A stretch of 64,000 bases of DNA from Oscillospiraceae bacterium (GCA_004558145.1 SFDQ01000002.1:186001-250000); one strand, 5' to 3'. Shown: positions 8,796 through 18,373, numbered from the stretch's first letter. The notes: generated by a model not told the origin, from the sequence alone. Made by a program: numbers and translations.

Positions 8796-9980
8796 TTGGA
8801 GTTTGAAAAGCACTGCTGGGCCGAGGTGGACCTGGACGCCCTCGCCCATAACTTTAAGCTCATCGCGGCCCACGCCGCCCCCGCCAAGGTGTGCGCGGTG
8901 GTGAAGGCCGGGGCCTACGGCCACGCCGACGGCATGGTGTGCCAAACTTTGCAGGCCGCCGGAGCCGAATGGTTCGCGGTGAGCTGCCTTGCCGAGGCGC
9001 TGCACCTGCGCTCCGGCGGGGTGACGGGGCACATCCTCATCCTGGGCCACACCGACCCGGCCTATGCCGCCCAGCTCATCAGCAACGACCTGACCCAGGC
9101 GGTGTTCAGCGGGGCCTACGCCCAGGCGCTGAGCGAGAACGCCCGGGCCGCGGGCGGCCGGGTGAAGGCCCATCTGAAGGTGGACACCGGCATGGGCCGG
9201 CTGGGTTTTGACGCCCGCAGCGAAGAGCACATCGAGGCCTGCGTGTCCGCTTTGGCGGACTGCTGCGGCCTGCCGGGCCTCAACGTCACCGGTCTGTTCC
9301 AGCACTTCGCCGTGGCGGACAGCCACGCCCCCGCCGACGTCGCCTACACCGCCGGCCAGCACGACCGCTTCGTGAAGGTGGCCGAGGCGCTGAAGGGCCG
9401 GGGCGTCGCCCTCGAGACCGTTCACTGCTGCAACTCCGCCGCCCTCACCGAGCACCCGGAATGGGGCATGGACCTGGTGCGGCCGGGCATCATCCTCTAC
9501 GGCTGCGACCCCAGCGACGAGGTGCACTTTGAGGGCCTGCGCCCGGTGCTGCGCTTAAAGGCCCGGGTGAGCCAGGTCAAGACCATCGAGGCGGGCCAGT
9601 CTTTGAGCTACGGCCTGCTCTATACCGCCCCCGGCCCCCGGCGGGTGGCCACCCTCTGCGTAGGCTACGCCGACGGCTATCCCCGCAGCCTGACCAATCA
9701 GGGGGTGTGCAGCATCCACGGCCAGAGCGCCCCGGTCATCGGCCGGGTGTGCATGGACCAGCTGATGGTGGACGTGACCGACCTGGACGGCGTGGACGCG
9801 GGCGACGAAGCCTGCATCTTCGGTGCGCCCGGCTGCGACACCATTGAAGATGTGGCCCGCAAGGCGGGCACCATCCCCTATGAAATCATGTGCGCGCTGG
9901 CGCTGCGGGTGCCCCGTGTCTACCTCAAAGGCGGCGAGGCCGTGGGGCTGGCGGACTATCTGAACCAGACTTCATTCTGA
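8796..9980 (+). CDS. alr: Alanine racemase
   Basis: PLP enzyme making D-alanine for peptidoglycan. The PLP lysine is Lys37 in VVKAGAYGHAD; the second catalytic base region is SYGLLYTA, and CVGYADGYPR and GRVCMDQLMVDVTD are family signatures. I chose the TTG at 8796 because GAGGTG lies six bases upstream and the protein then begins at the conserved EFEKHCWAEVDLDAL; an in-frame ATG at 8772 has no ribosome site. That gives 394 residues, normal for the family. Next gene starts 19 bases downstream. Confidence 0.95.
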   Translation: MEFEKHCWAEVDLDALAHNFKLIAAHAAPAKVCAVVKAGAYGHADGMVCQTLQAAGAEWFAVSCLAEALHLRSGGVTGHILILGHTDPAYAAQLISNDLTQAVFSGAYAQALSENARAAGGRVKAHLKVDTGMGRLGFDARSEEHIEACVSALADCCGLPGLNVTGLFQHFAVADSHAPADVAYTAGQHDRFVKVAEALKGRGVALETVHCCNSAALTEHPEWGMDLVRPGIILYGCDPSDEVHFEGLRPVLRLKARVSQVKTIEAGQSLSYGLLYTAPGPRRVATLCVGYADGYPRSLTNQGVCSIHGQSAPVIGRVCMDQLMVDVTDLDGVDAGDEACIFGAPGCDTIEDVARKAGTIPYEIMCALALRVPRVYLKGGEAVGLADYLNQTSF

Positions 9981-9999
9981 CGCATCGGAGGGCAGGAAA

Positions 10000-10539
10000 A
10001 TGAGCAAGCTGCTTGTGGTGGTGGATTACCAGAAAGACTTTGTGGACGGCGCGCTGGGCTACCCCGGCGCGGAGGCGCTGGAAGGCCCTCTGTGCGACAA
10101 GGTGAAAGCGGCGCTGGCCGACGGCTGGAAGGTGATCTTCACCCGGGACACCCACGCCCCCGATTATCTCGACACCCGGGAGGGCCGCTTTCTGCCGGTG
10201 CCCCACTGCATCGAAGGCAGCGAGGGCTGGCACCTTTACGGCAGGCTGGCCGAATTTGAGACGGCGGGCAGCGAAAGCATCGCCTTTGTGGACAAGCCCA
10301 CCTTCGGCAGCATGGAGCTGCCCGAGGCGGCCCGCGCTCTCTGCGGCGGCGAGCCGGAGGAAATCGCCCTGTGCGGCGTGGTCACCAACATCTGCGTGGT
10401 GAGCAACGCGGTGGTGCTGCACTCCGCCTTTCTTTCCAGCACCATCACCGTGCTGAAAGACCTGTGCGGCACCGGCGACAACGCCATGGGCCAGAAGGCC
10501 CTGGACCTGCTGGCGGGCATGGGCTACAACGTGATTTAA
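10000..10539 (+). CDS. Nicotinamidase-like cysteine hydrolase
   Basis: Isochorismatase-superfamily hydrolase. The catalytic triad is visible as Asp9 (VVVDYQKDF), Lys99 (VDKPTFGS) and Cys132 (VVTNICVVSNA), with a metal-site-like RDTH near residue 50. This fits PncA, which converts nicotinamide to nicotinate in NAD salvage, although related amidases share the pattern. 179 residues, slightly short for PncA. AGGGCAGG precedes the ATG. Tight spacing after alr suggests one transcript. Confidence 0.8.
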   Translation: MSKLLVVVDYQKDFVDGALGYPGAEALEGPLCDKVKAALADGWKVIFTRDTHAPDYLDTREGRFLPVPHCIEGSEGWHLYGRLAEFETAGSESIAFVDKPTFGSMELPEAARALCGGEPEEIALCGVVTNICVVSNAVVLHSAFLSSTITVLKDLCGTGDNAMGQKALDLLAGMGYNVI

Positions 10540-10591
10540 AATAAGCGCCGGGGCTGCCCGGCTTCACACCTGTTTTTTGGAGGGGACCTGT

Positions 10592-12397
10592 TTGTCGAAA
10601 AAGAACATCCGCAATTTCTGCATCATCGCCCACATCGACCACGGCAAGAGCACCCTGGCCGACCGCATTCTGGAAAAGACCCACAGCGTGGATGAGCGCC
10701 AGATGGAGGACCAGCTGCTGGACAACATGGAGCTGGAGCGGGAGCGGGGCATCACCATCAAGGCCCGGGCGGTGACGCTGGACTACACCGCCCGCAGCGG
10801 CGAGCACTACGAGTTCAACCTCATCGACACCCCGGGCCACGTGGACTTCGGCTACGAGGTGAGCCGCAGCCTTGCCGCCTGCGAGGGCGCGGTGCTGGTG
10901 GTGGACTCCACCCAGGGCGTGGAGGCGCAGACGCTGGCCAACACCTATCTGGCGCTGGAGCACGACCTGGAACTGGTGCCCATCCTGAACAAAATCGACC
11001 TGCCCAGCTCCGAACCGGACCGGGTGGCCAAAGAGGTGGAGGACGTAATCGGCCTGCCCTGCATGGACGCGCCCCGGGTGAGCGCCAAGATGGGCATCGG
11101 CATCGAGGACGTGCTGGAAAAAGTCATCACCGACATCCCCGCCCCCAAAGGGGACGAGACCGCGCCGCTGAAGGCCCTCATCTTCGACAGCGTCTACGAC
11201 AGCTACAAGGGCGTCATCGTCTACATCCGGGTGTTCGAGGGCACGGTGAAGCCCGGCGACACGGTGCGGATGATGGCCACCGGCGCGGAGTTCACCCTGG
11301 TGGAGGTGGGCCGCATGGGCGCCACCAGCCTGATGCCCTGCGACCATCTGGAGGCGGGCGAAGTGGGCTACCTCACCGCCAGCATCAAGAACGTGCGGGA
11401 GACCCGCGTGGGCGACACCGTGACCCTGGTGTCGGACCCCACCCCCGAACCCCTGCCCGGCTACCGCAAGGTGACGCCGATGGTGTTCTGCGGCATCTAC
11501 ACCGTGGACGGCGCGAAGTATCCCGATTTGAAGGACGCGCTGGAAAAACTGCAGCTGAACGACGCGTCTTTGAGCTTTGAGCCGGAGACCAGCGCGGCGC
11601 TGGGCTTTGGCTTCCGCTGCGGTTTCCTGGGGCTTTTGCACCTGGACATCATCACCCAGCGGCTGGAGCGGGAGTTCGATCTGGACCTCATCACCACCGC
11701 CCCCAGCGTGGAATACCGCTTCACCCTCACCGACGGCACCGTTCTCACCATCGAGAACCCGTCGGACTACCCCGACCCGGGCCGCATCGCCAAGCAGGAA
11801 GAGCCCTATGTGGACGCCCACATCTACACCCCCACCGAGTATGTGGGCAGCCTGATGGACCTGTGCCAGGACCGGCGGGGCACCATGATCGACATGAAGT
11901 ATCTGGACGCCGAGCGGGTGGACCTGCACTATGAGCTGCCCCTGGGCGAGATCGTCTACGACTTCTTCGACGCCATCAAGAGCCGCAGCCGGGGCTACGC
12001 CAGCTACGACTACGAGATGAAGGGCTTCAAGGAGAGCAAGCTGGTCAAGCTGGACATGCTGCTGAACGGCGACATGGTGGACGCGCTGAGCATGGTGGTC
12101 CACGCGGACAAAGCCTACGCCAAGGGCCGCCGCCTGGCCGAGCGGCTGAAAGAAAACATTCCCCGCCAGATGTTTGAAATTCCCATCCAGGCGGCCATCG
12201 GCGGCAAGGTCATCGCCCGCGAGACGGTGAAGGCCATGCGCAAGGACGTGCTGGCCAAGTGCTACGGCGGCGACATCACCCGAAAGAAAAAGCTGCTGGA
12301 AAAGCAGAAGGAAGGCAAAAAGAAGATGCGCCAGCTGGGCAGCGTGGAACTGCCCAGCGAGGCCTTCACCGCCGTGCTCAAGCTGGACGAGAACTGA
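10592..12397 (+). CDS. lepA: Elongation factor 4 (LepA)
   Basis: Translational GTPase that acts on stalled or back-slipped ribosomes and in initiation. P-loop AHIDHGKST and switch II DTPGHVDFGYEV are near the N-terminus, NKIDLPSSEPD is the G4 motif, and the LepA-specific C-terminus includes GGDITRKKKLLEKQKEGKKKM split by the usual lysine run. The TTG at 10592 has GGAGGGG five bases upstream; a TTG 15 bases earlier would overlap that ribosome site. 601 residues, the standard length. Ends at a shared terminator. Confidence 0.98.
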   Translation: MSKKNIRNFCIIAHIDHGKSTLADRILEKTHSVDERQMEDQLLDNMELERERGITIKARAVTLDYTARSGEHYEFNLIDTPGHVDFGYEVSRSLAACEGAVLVVDSTQGVEAQTLANTYLALEHDLELVPILNKIDLPSSEPDRVAKEVEDVIGLPCMDAPRVSAKMGIGIEDVLEKVITDIPAPKGDETAPLKALIFDSVYDSYKGVIVYIRVFEGTVKPGDTVRMMATGAEFTLVEVGRMGATSLMPCDHLEAGEVGYLTASIKNVRETRVGDTVTLVSDPTPEPLPGYRKVTPMVFCGIYTVDGAKYPDLKDALEKLQLNDASLSFEPETSAALGFGFRCGFLGLLHLDIITQRLEREFDLDLITTAPSVEYRFTLTDGTVLTIENPSDYPDPGRIAKQEEPYVDAHIYTPTEYVGSLMDLCQDRRGTMIDMKYLDAERVDLHYELPLGEIVYDFFDAIKSRSRGYASYDYEMKGFKESKLVKLDMLLNGDMVDALSMVVHADKAYAKGRRLAERLKENIPRQMFEIPIQAAIGGKVIARETVKAMRKDVLAKCYGGDITRKKKLLEKQKEGKKKMRQLGSVELPSEAFTAVLKLDEN

Positions 12398-12410
12398 AAA
12401 GCACAAAAAA

Positions 12411-12441
12411 GGGCCGCCCCATCGGGGGCGGCCCTTCTGTT
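12411..12441. terminator. Bidirectional terminator between lepA and the BI-1 gene
   Basis: Perfect 10-base-pair stem 12411-12420 with 12425-12434, loop ATCG, with an A run before and a T run after, so it can end both converging transcripts. Confidence 0.9.
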
Positions 12442-12449
12442 TTTAAAAA

Positions 12450-13199
12450 TCAGTCGCGGCTGCGGGAGAAGATGCGCAGGATGTAGAGGAACAGGTTGAT
12501 GAAGTCCAGATACAGTTCCAGCGCCGAGAACACCGAGGCCTTTTTCGCCAGTTCCGGGTTGCCGGCGTAGGCGAAGTAGGCGGCCTTGATTTTCTGGGTG
12601 TCGTAGGCGGTGTAGCAGGCGAAGATGACGATGCCCACGCAGCACAGCAGGATGTTCACCCCGCCGAAGAAAATGCCGAACACGCTGACGATCATCATGG
12701 CGATGAGGCCGAACATCAGGGGTTTGGCCCAGCCGGACAGGTCCTGCTTGGTGAGGTAGCCGTAGGCCGCCATGATGCCGAAGTAGAGGGCGGTGGCGCC
12801 GAAGGCCAGCACCAGGTCGAACATCTGGTAGAGGTAGAAGTAGCAGCTGAACACCAGGCCGTTGAGGGCGGCGTAGAGGAAGAACATGCCCCGGGCGGTG
12901 CCCACGCCGATCTTATGGATGCGGGCGCTCATCACCATCACCACCGCGATCTCGGCGATGGCCAGGCCCCAGAACAGCAGAGAGTTGCGCAGCAGCAGGA
13001 TGCCGATGCCGCTGGTATAGCCCGCCAGCGCCACCAGGAAGGTGACCATCAGGCCGGCGAACATCCAGCCGAAGGTCTTGGCGGTGTATTCCGCCAGCGT
13101 CTCATAGCGGGCATTGGTGCTGAACACACCGTCCGGCCCCTGGCTGGCGTAGAAGGTATTGTTGTCGGGCTCAAAGCCCGGTCCGTATTGTTGATTCAT
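12450..13199 (-). CDS. Bax inhibitor-1 family membrane protein
   Basis: Seven-helix inner-membrane protein of the BI-1/YccA family; some bacterial members are pH-dependent calcium leak channels. A hydrophilic 40-residue N-terminus is followed by hydrophobic segments such as FAGLMVTFLVALAG and ILLCCVGIVIFACYTAYDT, the last being the typical YDTQ-containing helix. Start at ATG 13199 (GGAGGGGGATATCCCT upstream), 249 residues; the 22-codon extension runs into promoter DNA. Single-gene unit divergent from hemW. Confidence 0.9.
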   Translation of the reverse strand: MNQQYGPGFEPDNNTFYASQGPDGVFSTNARYETLAEYTAKTFGWMFAGLMVTFLVALAGYTSGIGILLLRNSLLFWGLAIAEIAVVMVMSARIHKIGVGTARGMFFLYAALNGLVFSCYFYLYQMFDLVLAFGATALYFGIMAAYGYLTKQDLSGWAKPLMFGLIAMMIVSVFGIFFGGVNILLCCVGIVIFACYTAYDTQKIKAAYFAYAGNPELAKKASVFSALELYLDFINLFLYILRIFSRSRD

Positions 13200-13224
13200 A
13201 GGGATATCCCCCTCCTTTGGGCTT

Positions 13225-13230
13225 ATTATA
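13225..13230 (-). promoter_or_regulatory. Minus-10 box of the BI-1 gene
   Basis: Perfect TATAAT on the minus strand about 26 bases before the start codon; no good minus-35 at 16-18 bases, so only the minus-10 is reported. Confidence 0.45.
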
Positions 13231-13249
13231 TCGCACAACAACGCCGGAA

Positions 13250-13278
13250 TTGTAAACAAAATCAAAATAATTTATAAT
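13250..13278 (+). promoter_or_regulatory. Promoter of hemW
   Basis: TTGTAA (13250-13255), 17 bases, perfect TATAAT (13273-13278). It overlaps the upstream region of the divergent BI-1 gene. Confidence 0.7.
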
Positions 13279-13314
13279 GGCCTGTGAAAGCTTTGTGTAA
13301 AGGAGGCGTGCGCC

Positions 13315-14388
13315 GTGGGTTTCGGGCTGTATCTGCACATCCCCTACTGCCTTGCCAAGTGCCGCTACTGCGATTTTTATTCCGCCGGGGCCAGCCGCGC
13401 CGTGCCCAACGAATATGTGGACGCCCTCATCGCCCGGATGACGGCGATGTGCCCCGGGCGGCCCGAGACGCTGTACTTTGGCGGCGGTACCCCCAGCCTG
13501 CTCTCCCCCGCTCAAGTCTCCCGGCTGGTGAAGGCCGCCGACCCGCTGCCCGGCGCGGAAATCACGCTGGAGGCAAACCCGGAAACGGTGGACGAAGAAA
13601 AGCTGGCGGGCTTTCGCGCCGCCGGGGTGAACCGCCTGAGCCTGGGGGTGCAGACGGCGGACGACGAGAGCCTTGCCCGCTTGGGCCGGCCCCACACCGC
13701 CGCCCAGAGCCGCGCCGCGCTGGCCGCGGCAAAGGCCGCGGGCTTTGAAAACATCACCGGCGACATCATGCTGGCCCTGCCCCATTATACGCGGGGAGAG
13801 TTCGACCGCACCCTTGCCCTGCTGGCGGAGGGAGGTGCCACCCACATCTCGGCCTATCTCTTGAAAATCGAGCCGGGCACGCCCTTCGGCAAAAATCCCC
13901 CGCCGGGCCTGCCAAGCGAGGACGAAGCGGCGGATTTTTACCTCTACGCGGTGGACGAGCTGGCGAAGGCGGGCTACGCCCAGTACGAGATAAGCAACTT
14001 TGCCCGCCCCGGCTTTGAGGGGCGGCACAATCTCATTTACTGGGACTGCCGAGACTATCTGGGCCTCGGCCCCGCGGCGGCCAGCTGCATGGAGGGCAGG
14101 CGCTTCTCCTTTGGCCGCAGCACGGCGGACTTCCTGGCCGGGGCTGCCCCCGTGCCGGAGGGGGAATGCACCGGCTCGGACTACATCATGCTGCGGCTGC
14201 GGCTCGCCGAAGGGCTGCGCCTCTCCCTTTTGAAGGAGCGGTACGGCCTTGCCTTTGACGAAGGCCGCCTTGCCTTCATCCGCCGGTGTGTGGCGGCGGG
14301 CTATGCCATGTTCGACGGCGACCGTCTGGCCCTTACGCCCGAAGGTATGCTGGTGCAGAACAGCATCCTCACGGAACTTTTGCCCTGA
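13315..14388 (+). CDS. hemW: HemW-type radical SAM protein
   Basis: Radical SAM, HemN-related protein; characterised HemW binds heme and acts as a heme chaperone rather than as coproporphyrinogen oxidase. CLAKCRYC near residue 11 is the CxxxCxxC cluster ligand, GGGTPSLL and TLEANPETV follow in the SAM fold. GTG start at 13315 with AAAGGAGG at 13300; 357 residues, close to the family length and lacking the N-terminal extension of true HemN. Single-gene unit ending in a terminator. Confidence 0.9.
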   Translation: MGFGLYLHIPYCLAKCRYCDFYSAGASRAVPNEYVDALIARMTAMCPGRPETLYFGGGTPSLLSPAQVSRLVKAADPLPGAEITLEANPETVDEEKLAGFRAAGVNRLSLGVQTADDESLARLGRPHTAAQSRAALAAAKAAGFENITGDIMLALPHYTRGEFDRTLALLAEGGATHISAYLLKIEPGTPFGKNPPPGLPSEDEAADFYLYAVDELAKAGYAQYEISNFARPGFEGRHNLIYWDCRDYLGLGPAAASCMEGRRFSFGRSTADFLAGAAPVPEGECTGSDYIMLRLRLAEGLRLSLLKERYGLAFDEGRLAFIRRCVAAGYAMFDGDRLALTPEGMLVQNSILTELLP

Positions 14389-14393
14389 ACATC

Positions 14394-14430
14394 AAAAGCG
14401 GCAGGCCCCGCCGGGGTCTGCCGCTTTGTT
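14394..14430. terminator. Bidirectional terminator between hemW and the MBL gene
   Basis: Long stem built on AAAGCGGCAGGCCCC and its near-complement, ending in CTTTGTTGTTTT; sits between two converging genes. Confidence 0.85.
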
Positions 14431-14443
14431 GTTTTATGTCGCT

Positions 14444-16048
14444 TTAGTCCTGCCACTTGTCGCAGAGGGCTTCCACCTGGCTGGCGAAGCGGGCCAGCTC
14501 CTTGTTGGTGTGGCCTTCCTTGGCCTTGATGATGTTCAGCAGGCGGTGGCCGGCGTCCAGCAAGCGGCGGAACACCGGGTTCTCCCGCTTCTTGCCGCCG
14601 CCCTCCTCCTTGGCGATGCGCTGGGTGTTGCCCACCACAAGGCAGCTGCCGGTGACAAGGTCATACTCCGCGCCGTTGTAGGGCGCGGCGGCGGCCAGGC
14701 CCAGCTCCGAGCGCAGGCGGTTTGCGAAGATGTCGCACACCTCGTCCTCGCCGTGGGTGACGAAGACGGTGCGGGGCTTCGACTCAAAATTCTTCACCCA
14801 GTTCATCAGGCCCTCGTTGTCCGCGTGGCCGGACACGCCCGCCAGCACCTGCACCTTGCAGCGCACCTCGATGGTCTCGCCGAAGAGCTTGACCTCCTTC
14901 GCGCCCTCCACCAGCGCCCGGCCCAGAGTGCCCGGCGACTGGTAGCCCACAAAGAGCACCGTGCTCTCCGGCCGCCAGAGGTTGTGTTTCAGATGGTGGC
15001 GGATGCGCCCGGCTTCGCACATGCCGCTGGCGGAGAGGATGACCTTGGGCTCGGAGTCAAAGTTGATGGCCTTGGAGTCGTCGCTGCTCAAGGAGAGCTT
15101 GAGCCCCCGGAAGTTGATGGGGTTCACCCCCTGCATCACCAGGGTGCGGGCCTCCTCGTCGTAGCACTCGGCCCAGCTGGTCTTGAACACCTGGGTGGCC
15201 TCCACGGCCATGGGGCTGTCCACATAGACGGTGAAGTTCTCGTGGCCCTTCACCAGATTCTGCTCCTTGATTTGGCGCAGGAAATAGAGCATCTCCTGGG
15301 TGCGGCCCACGGCGAAGCTGGGGATGACCAGATTGCCGCCCCGGTCAAAGGTGTCCTGCAAGACGGCGGCCAGGGCGGGCACATAGTCCGGCCGGGGGCC
15401 GTGGCTGCGGTCGCCGTAGGTGGACTCCATCACCACATAGTCCGCCTCTTTGATGGGCTGGGGGTCCCGCAGAAGGGGCTGGTGGGTGTTGCCGATGTCA
15501 CCGGAAAAAACGATTTTTCGCGTCTCCTCCCCTTCGGTGACCCACAGCTCGATGGACGCGGAGCCCAGAAGATGGCCCACGTCGGTGAAGCGGGCGCGGA
15601 TGTTCGGCCCCACCTCCACCGTCTCGCCGTAGTCCACCTCATGGAACAGGGCCAGGGCGGCCTCGGCGTCCTGCATGGTGTAGAGGGGCTGATACTCCTC
15701 GCCGCCGGAGCGCTGGGCCTTGCGGTTGCGCCACTCGGCCTCGAACTCCTGGATGTGGGCGGAGTCGCGCAGCATGATGCCGCACAGCTCGGCGGTGGCC
15801 CCGGTGGTGAAGACCGGCCCTTTGTAGCCGTTCTTCACCATCAGGGGGATGCGCCCGGAGTGGTCGATGTGGGCGTGGGTCAGCAGCATGCAGTCCACCT
15901 GGCCGGGGGCCAGGGGCAGGGGCTGGTTCTCATAGATGTCGCGGCCCTGCTCCATGCCGCAGTCCACCATCAGGTTGAAGCCGCCGGTCTGCAGCAGGTA
16001 ACAGCTGCCGGTCACCTCGTGGGCGGCGCCCAGGAACGAAAGTTTCAT
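14444..16048 (-). CDS. Beta-CASP metallo-beta-lactamase ribonuclease-like protein
   Basis: Metallo-beta-lactamase fold with the THAHIDHSGR metal motif near residue 58, a VVMESTYGDR strand, the beta-CASP region (VIPSFAVGRTQE) and a SGHADNEGL plus FVTHGE C-terminal RMMBL part. These are the features of CPSF73/YSH1-type bacterial RNases related to RNase J. 534 residues; the C-terminal 60 residues are extra. Substrate in this organism is unknown; an RNA-processing or exonuclease role is inferred from the family. Begins MKLSFLGAAHEVTGS, as such proteins do. Confidence 0.88.
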   Translation of the reverse strand: MKLSFLGAAHEVTGSCYLLQTGGFNLMVDCGMEQGRDIYENQPLPLAPGQVDCMLLTHAHIDHSGRIPLMVKNGYKGPVFTTGATAELCGIMLRDSAHIQEFEAEWRNRKAQRSGGEEYQPLYTMQDAEAALALFHEVDYGETVEVGPNIRARFTDVGHLLGSASIELWVTEGEETRKIVFSGDIGNTHQPLLRDPQPIKEADYVVMESTYGDRSHGPRPDYVPALAAVLQDTFDRGGNLVIPSFAVGRTQEMLYFLRQIKEQNLVKGHENFTVYVDSPMAVEATQVFKTSWAECYDEEARTLVMQGVNPINFRGLKLSLSSDDSKAINFDSEPKVILSASGMCEAGRIRHHLKHNLWRPESTVLFVGYQSPGTLGRALVEGAKEVKLFGETIEVRCKVQVLAGVSGHADNEGLMNWVKNFESKPRTVFVTHGEDEVCDIFANRLRSELGLAAAAPYNGAEYDLVTGSCLVVGNTQRIAKEEGGGKKRENPVFRRLLDAGHRLLNIIKAKEGHTNKELARFASQVEALCDKWQD

Positions 16049-16093
16049 ACGCGTGCTCCCCCTTTCCCTTTGCGGGCGGTCATATTTGTCTTT

Positions 16094-16122
16094 ATTATAC
16101 CCCGCCTGCCCTGCGGGAGCAA
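16094..16122 (-). promoter_or_regulatory. Probable promoter of the MBL gene
   Basis: Perfect TATAAT (16094-16099) with TTGCTC (16117-16122) 17 bases upstream, placed directly behind the thrS terminator. Confidence 0.6.
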
Positions 16123-16128
16123 GAAAGA

Positions 16129-16167
16129 AAAGCGCACCGTCTCCCTTTTGGGAAAACGGTGCGCTTT
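16129..16167 (-). terminator. Terminator of thrS
   Basis: Perfect 12-base-pair stem AAAGCGCACCGT (16129-16140) with its complement (16156-16167), followed on the minus strand by TTTCTTTCTT. Confidence 0.85.
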
Positions 16168-16180
16168 GTTCAGTGAAAAA

Positions 16181-18082
16181 TTACCGCTCCTTGGAGTCGA
16201 TCTCGGCGCGGATGGCGGCCAGGAAGGCGTCCACGGTCATGGTGCCGCCCTTCTCCTCCTTGCGGGCGCGGACGGCCACGGTGCCGTCCTCCATCTCCTT
16301 GTCGCCCACCACCAGCATGTAGGGGATCTTCTTGAGCTGGGCTTCGCGGATCTTGTAGCCCATCTTCTCGCTGCGGTAGTCGGCCTCCACGCGGATGCCG
16401 GCGGCGTTCAGCTTCTTCTCCAGCTCCTTGGCGTACTCGTGCTGACGGTCGGTGATGGGGATGATCATCGCCTGCACCGGGGCCAGCCAGGTGGGGAACG
16501 CGCCGGCGAAGTGCTCGATGAGGATGCCGATGAAGCGCTCGATGCTGCCGAACACCACGCGGTGGATCATCACCGGGCGGTGCTTCTGGCCGTCCTCGCC
16601 GGTGTACTCCAGCTCAAAGCGCTCGGGCAGCTGCATGTCCAGCTGGATGGTGCCGCACTGCCAGGTACGGCCGATGGCGTCCACCAGATGGAAGTCCAGC
16701 TTGGGGCCGTAGAAGGCGCCGTCGCCCTCATTCACGGTGTACTCGCGGCCCAGCTCCTCGATGGCGCTGCGCAGGCCGTCGGTGGCGCGGGCCCAGTCCT
16801 CGTCGCTGCCCATGTGGTCTTCCGGCATGGTGGACAGCTCGATGTGATACTCAAAGCCGAACAGGCTGTAAACCTTGTCGATCAGCTGCACGACGCCCTT
16901 GATCTCGTCCTTGATCTGGTCGGGGGTCATGAAGATGTGGGCGTCGTCCTGGGTGAAGCAGCGCACACGCATCAGGCCGTGCAGCGCGCCGGACAGCTCG
17001 TGGCGGTGCACAAGGCCCAGCTCGCCCATGCGCAGGGGCAGGTCACGGTAGCTGCGGGGCTGGGTCTGGTACACCAGCATGCCGCCGGGGCAGTTCATCG
17101 GCTTGATGGCAAAGTCGGTGTCGTCGATGACGGTGGTGTACATGTTGTTCTTGTAGTGGTCCCAGTGGCCGCTGCGCTCCCACAGGCTGCGGTTGAGCAT
17201 CATGGGGGTGCTGATCTCCTGGTAGCCGGCCTCACGATGGATCTGCCGCCAGAAGTCGATGAGGGTGTTCTTCAGCACCATGCCCTTGGGCAGGAAGAAG
17301 GGGAAGCCGGGGCCCTCTTCCAGCAGGGTGAACAGCTCCAGCTCCTTGCCCAGACGGCGATGGTCACGCTTGGCGGCCTCTTCCATCAGCTTCAGGTACT
17401 CCTCCAGGCCGCTGGCCTTGGGGAAGGCGATGCCGTAGAGGCGGTCCAGGCTGTCGCGGGTGGCGTCGCCGCGCCAGTAGGCGGCGGCCACCTTGGTCAG
17501 CTTCACGGCCTTGATGGCGCCGGTGCTCATCAGGTGGGGGCCGGCGCACAGGTCGGTGAAGTCGCCCTGCTTGTAAACGGTGAGCTCCCAGCCCTTGGCG
17601 GCGTACTCTTCCAGCAGCTCCAGCTTATAGGTCTGGCCGGCGAAGATCTCGCGGCCCTCCTCCACGGTGATGACCCGCTTTTCCAGGGGCAGGTCCTCTT
17701 TGACGATCTTCTTCATCTCGGCTTCGATGGCCTCAAAGTCGCCGGTGGTCAGGGGCCGGTCAGCCTTGATGTCGTAGTACCAGCCGTTTTCCAGCGCGGG
17801 GCCGATGCCGAAGTGAGCGCCGGGGAACAGATGCTGCACCGCCTGGGCCATCACATGGGCCGCGGTGTGCCAGAAAGCGTGCTTGCCGCCCTCGTCCTCA
17901 AAGGTGAGGATCTCCAGGGTGCAGTCCTCGTTCAGAACGGTGCGCAGGTCGCACACCTCGCCGTTCACCTTGGCGGCGCAGGCGCTCTTGTAGAGGCCCA
18001 TGCCGATGCTCTTGGCCACGTCGGCCGCGGACACGCCCGCCTCGAACTGGCGAACGTCCCCTTTCAGTTCCACATTGATCAT
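16181..18082 (-). CDS. thrS: Threonyl-tRNA synthetase
   Basis: Class II synthetase charging tRNA-Thr. An N-terminal TGS domain (about 1-60) is followed by the editing domain with HTAAHVMAQAV, then the catalytic core (KPMNCPGGMLVYQ, RVRCFTQDDAHIF) and the anticodon-binding C-terminus. 633 residues from ATG 18082, which has AGGAGG upstream; the longer frame is leader RNA. Controlled by an upstream T-box, so transcription should rise when uncharged tRNA-Thr builds up (family knowledge). Confidence 0.98.
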   Translation of the reverse strand: MINVELKGDVRQFEAGVSAADVAKSIGMGLYKSACAAKVNGEVCDLRTVLNEDCTLEILTFEDEGGKHAFWHTAAHVMAQAVQHLFPGAHFGIGPALENGWYYDIKADRPLTTGDFEAIEAEMKKIVKEDLPLEKRVITVEEGREIFAGQTYKLELLEEYAAKGWELTVYKQGDFTDLCAGPHLMSTGAIKAVKLTKVAAAYWRGDATRDSLDRLYGIAFPKASGLEEYLKLMEEAAKRDHRRLGKELELFTLLEEGPGFPFFLPKGMVLKNTLIDFWRQIHREAGYQEISTPMMLNRSLWERSGHWDHYKNNMYTTVIDDTDFAIKPMNCPGGMLVYQTQPRSYRDLPLRMGELGLVHRHELSGALHGLMRVRCFTQDDAHIFMTPDQIKDEIKGVVQLIDKVYSLFGFEYHIELSTMPEDHMGSDEDWARATDGLRSAIEELGREYTVNEGDGAFYGPKLDFHLVDAIGRTWQCGTIQLDMQLPERFELEYTGEDGQKHRPVMIHRVVFGSIERFIGILIEHFAGAFPTWLAPVQAMIIPITDRQHEYAKELEKKLNAAGIRVEADYRSEKMGYKIREAQLKKIPYMLVVGDKEMEDGTVAVRARKEEKGGTMTVDAFLAAIRAEIDSKER

Positions 18083-18103
18083 GTTCTCAAAACCTCCTGT
18101 AAA

Positions 18104-18368
18104 CGAAAAAACGCCCCACCCCGTTGCAAAACATACGGGATGAAGCATCGTGCTCCACGGTTCCACCCGAATTGCGCCAAAAAGCGCCACTCGTTTGGGC
18201 TGTAACGGGCCCGGCCCGGCGGGGGTTCGCCCCCGCGCTCGGCGGTGGTAGGCATGGCAATGCGCGCAAAGCCGCTTGCAGCGCGCCCCGAAACCGGGCG
18301 GCGGCTCTCTCTGATGCGTGCCTTTGCCCGCCCGTGTCCGCTTCGACACTTTGCGGGATAAGACTGTG
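18104..18368 (-). promoter_or_regulatory. T-box leader of thrS
   Basis: The minus strand carries GGGTGGAACCGTGG (18155-18168), the conserved T-box that pairs with the tRNA acceptor end. It is followed by an 11-base-pair terminator (18114-18124 with 18135-18145, several G-U pairs) and six T (18106-18111). Upstream, the stem I region holds the AGAGAG motif (about 18306-18311), and CTACCACC (about 18244-18251) offers ACC, a threonine codon, as specifier. The gene downstream being thrS supports this specifier. Confidence 0.88.
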
Positions 18369-18373
18369 CCCTA

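Noticed and set aside
14249..18205. A 1318-codon open frame on the plus strand
   Set aside because: Antisense to the MBL gene and thrS; protein is compositionally biased and unlike any family. thrS and MBL are certain.
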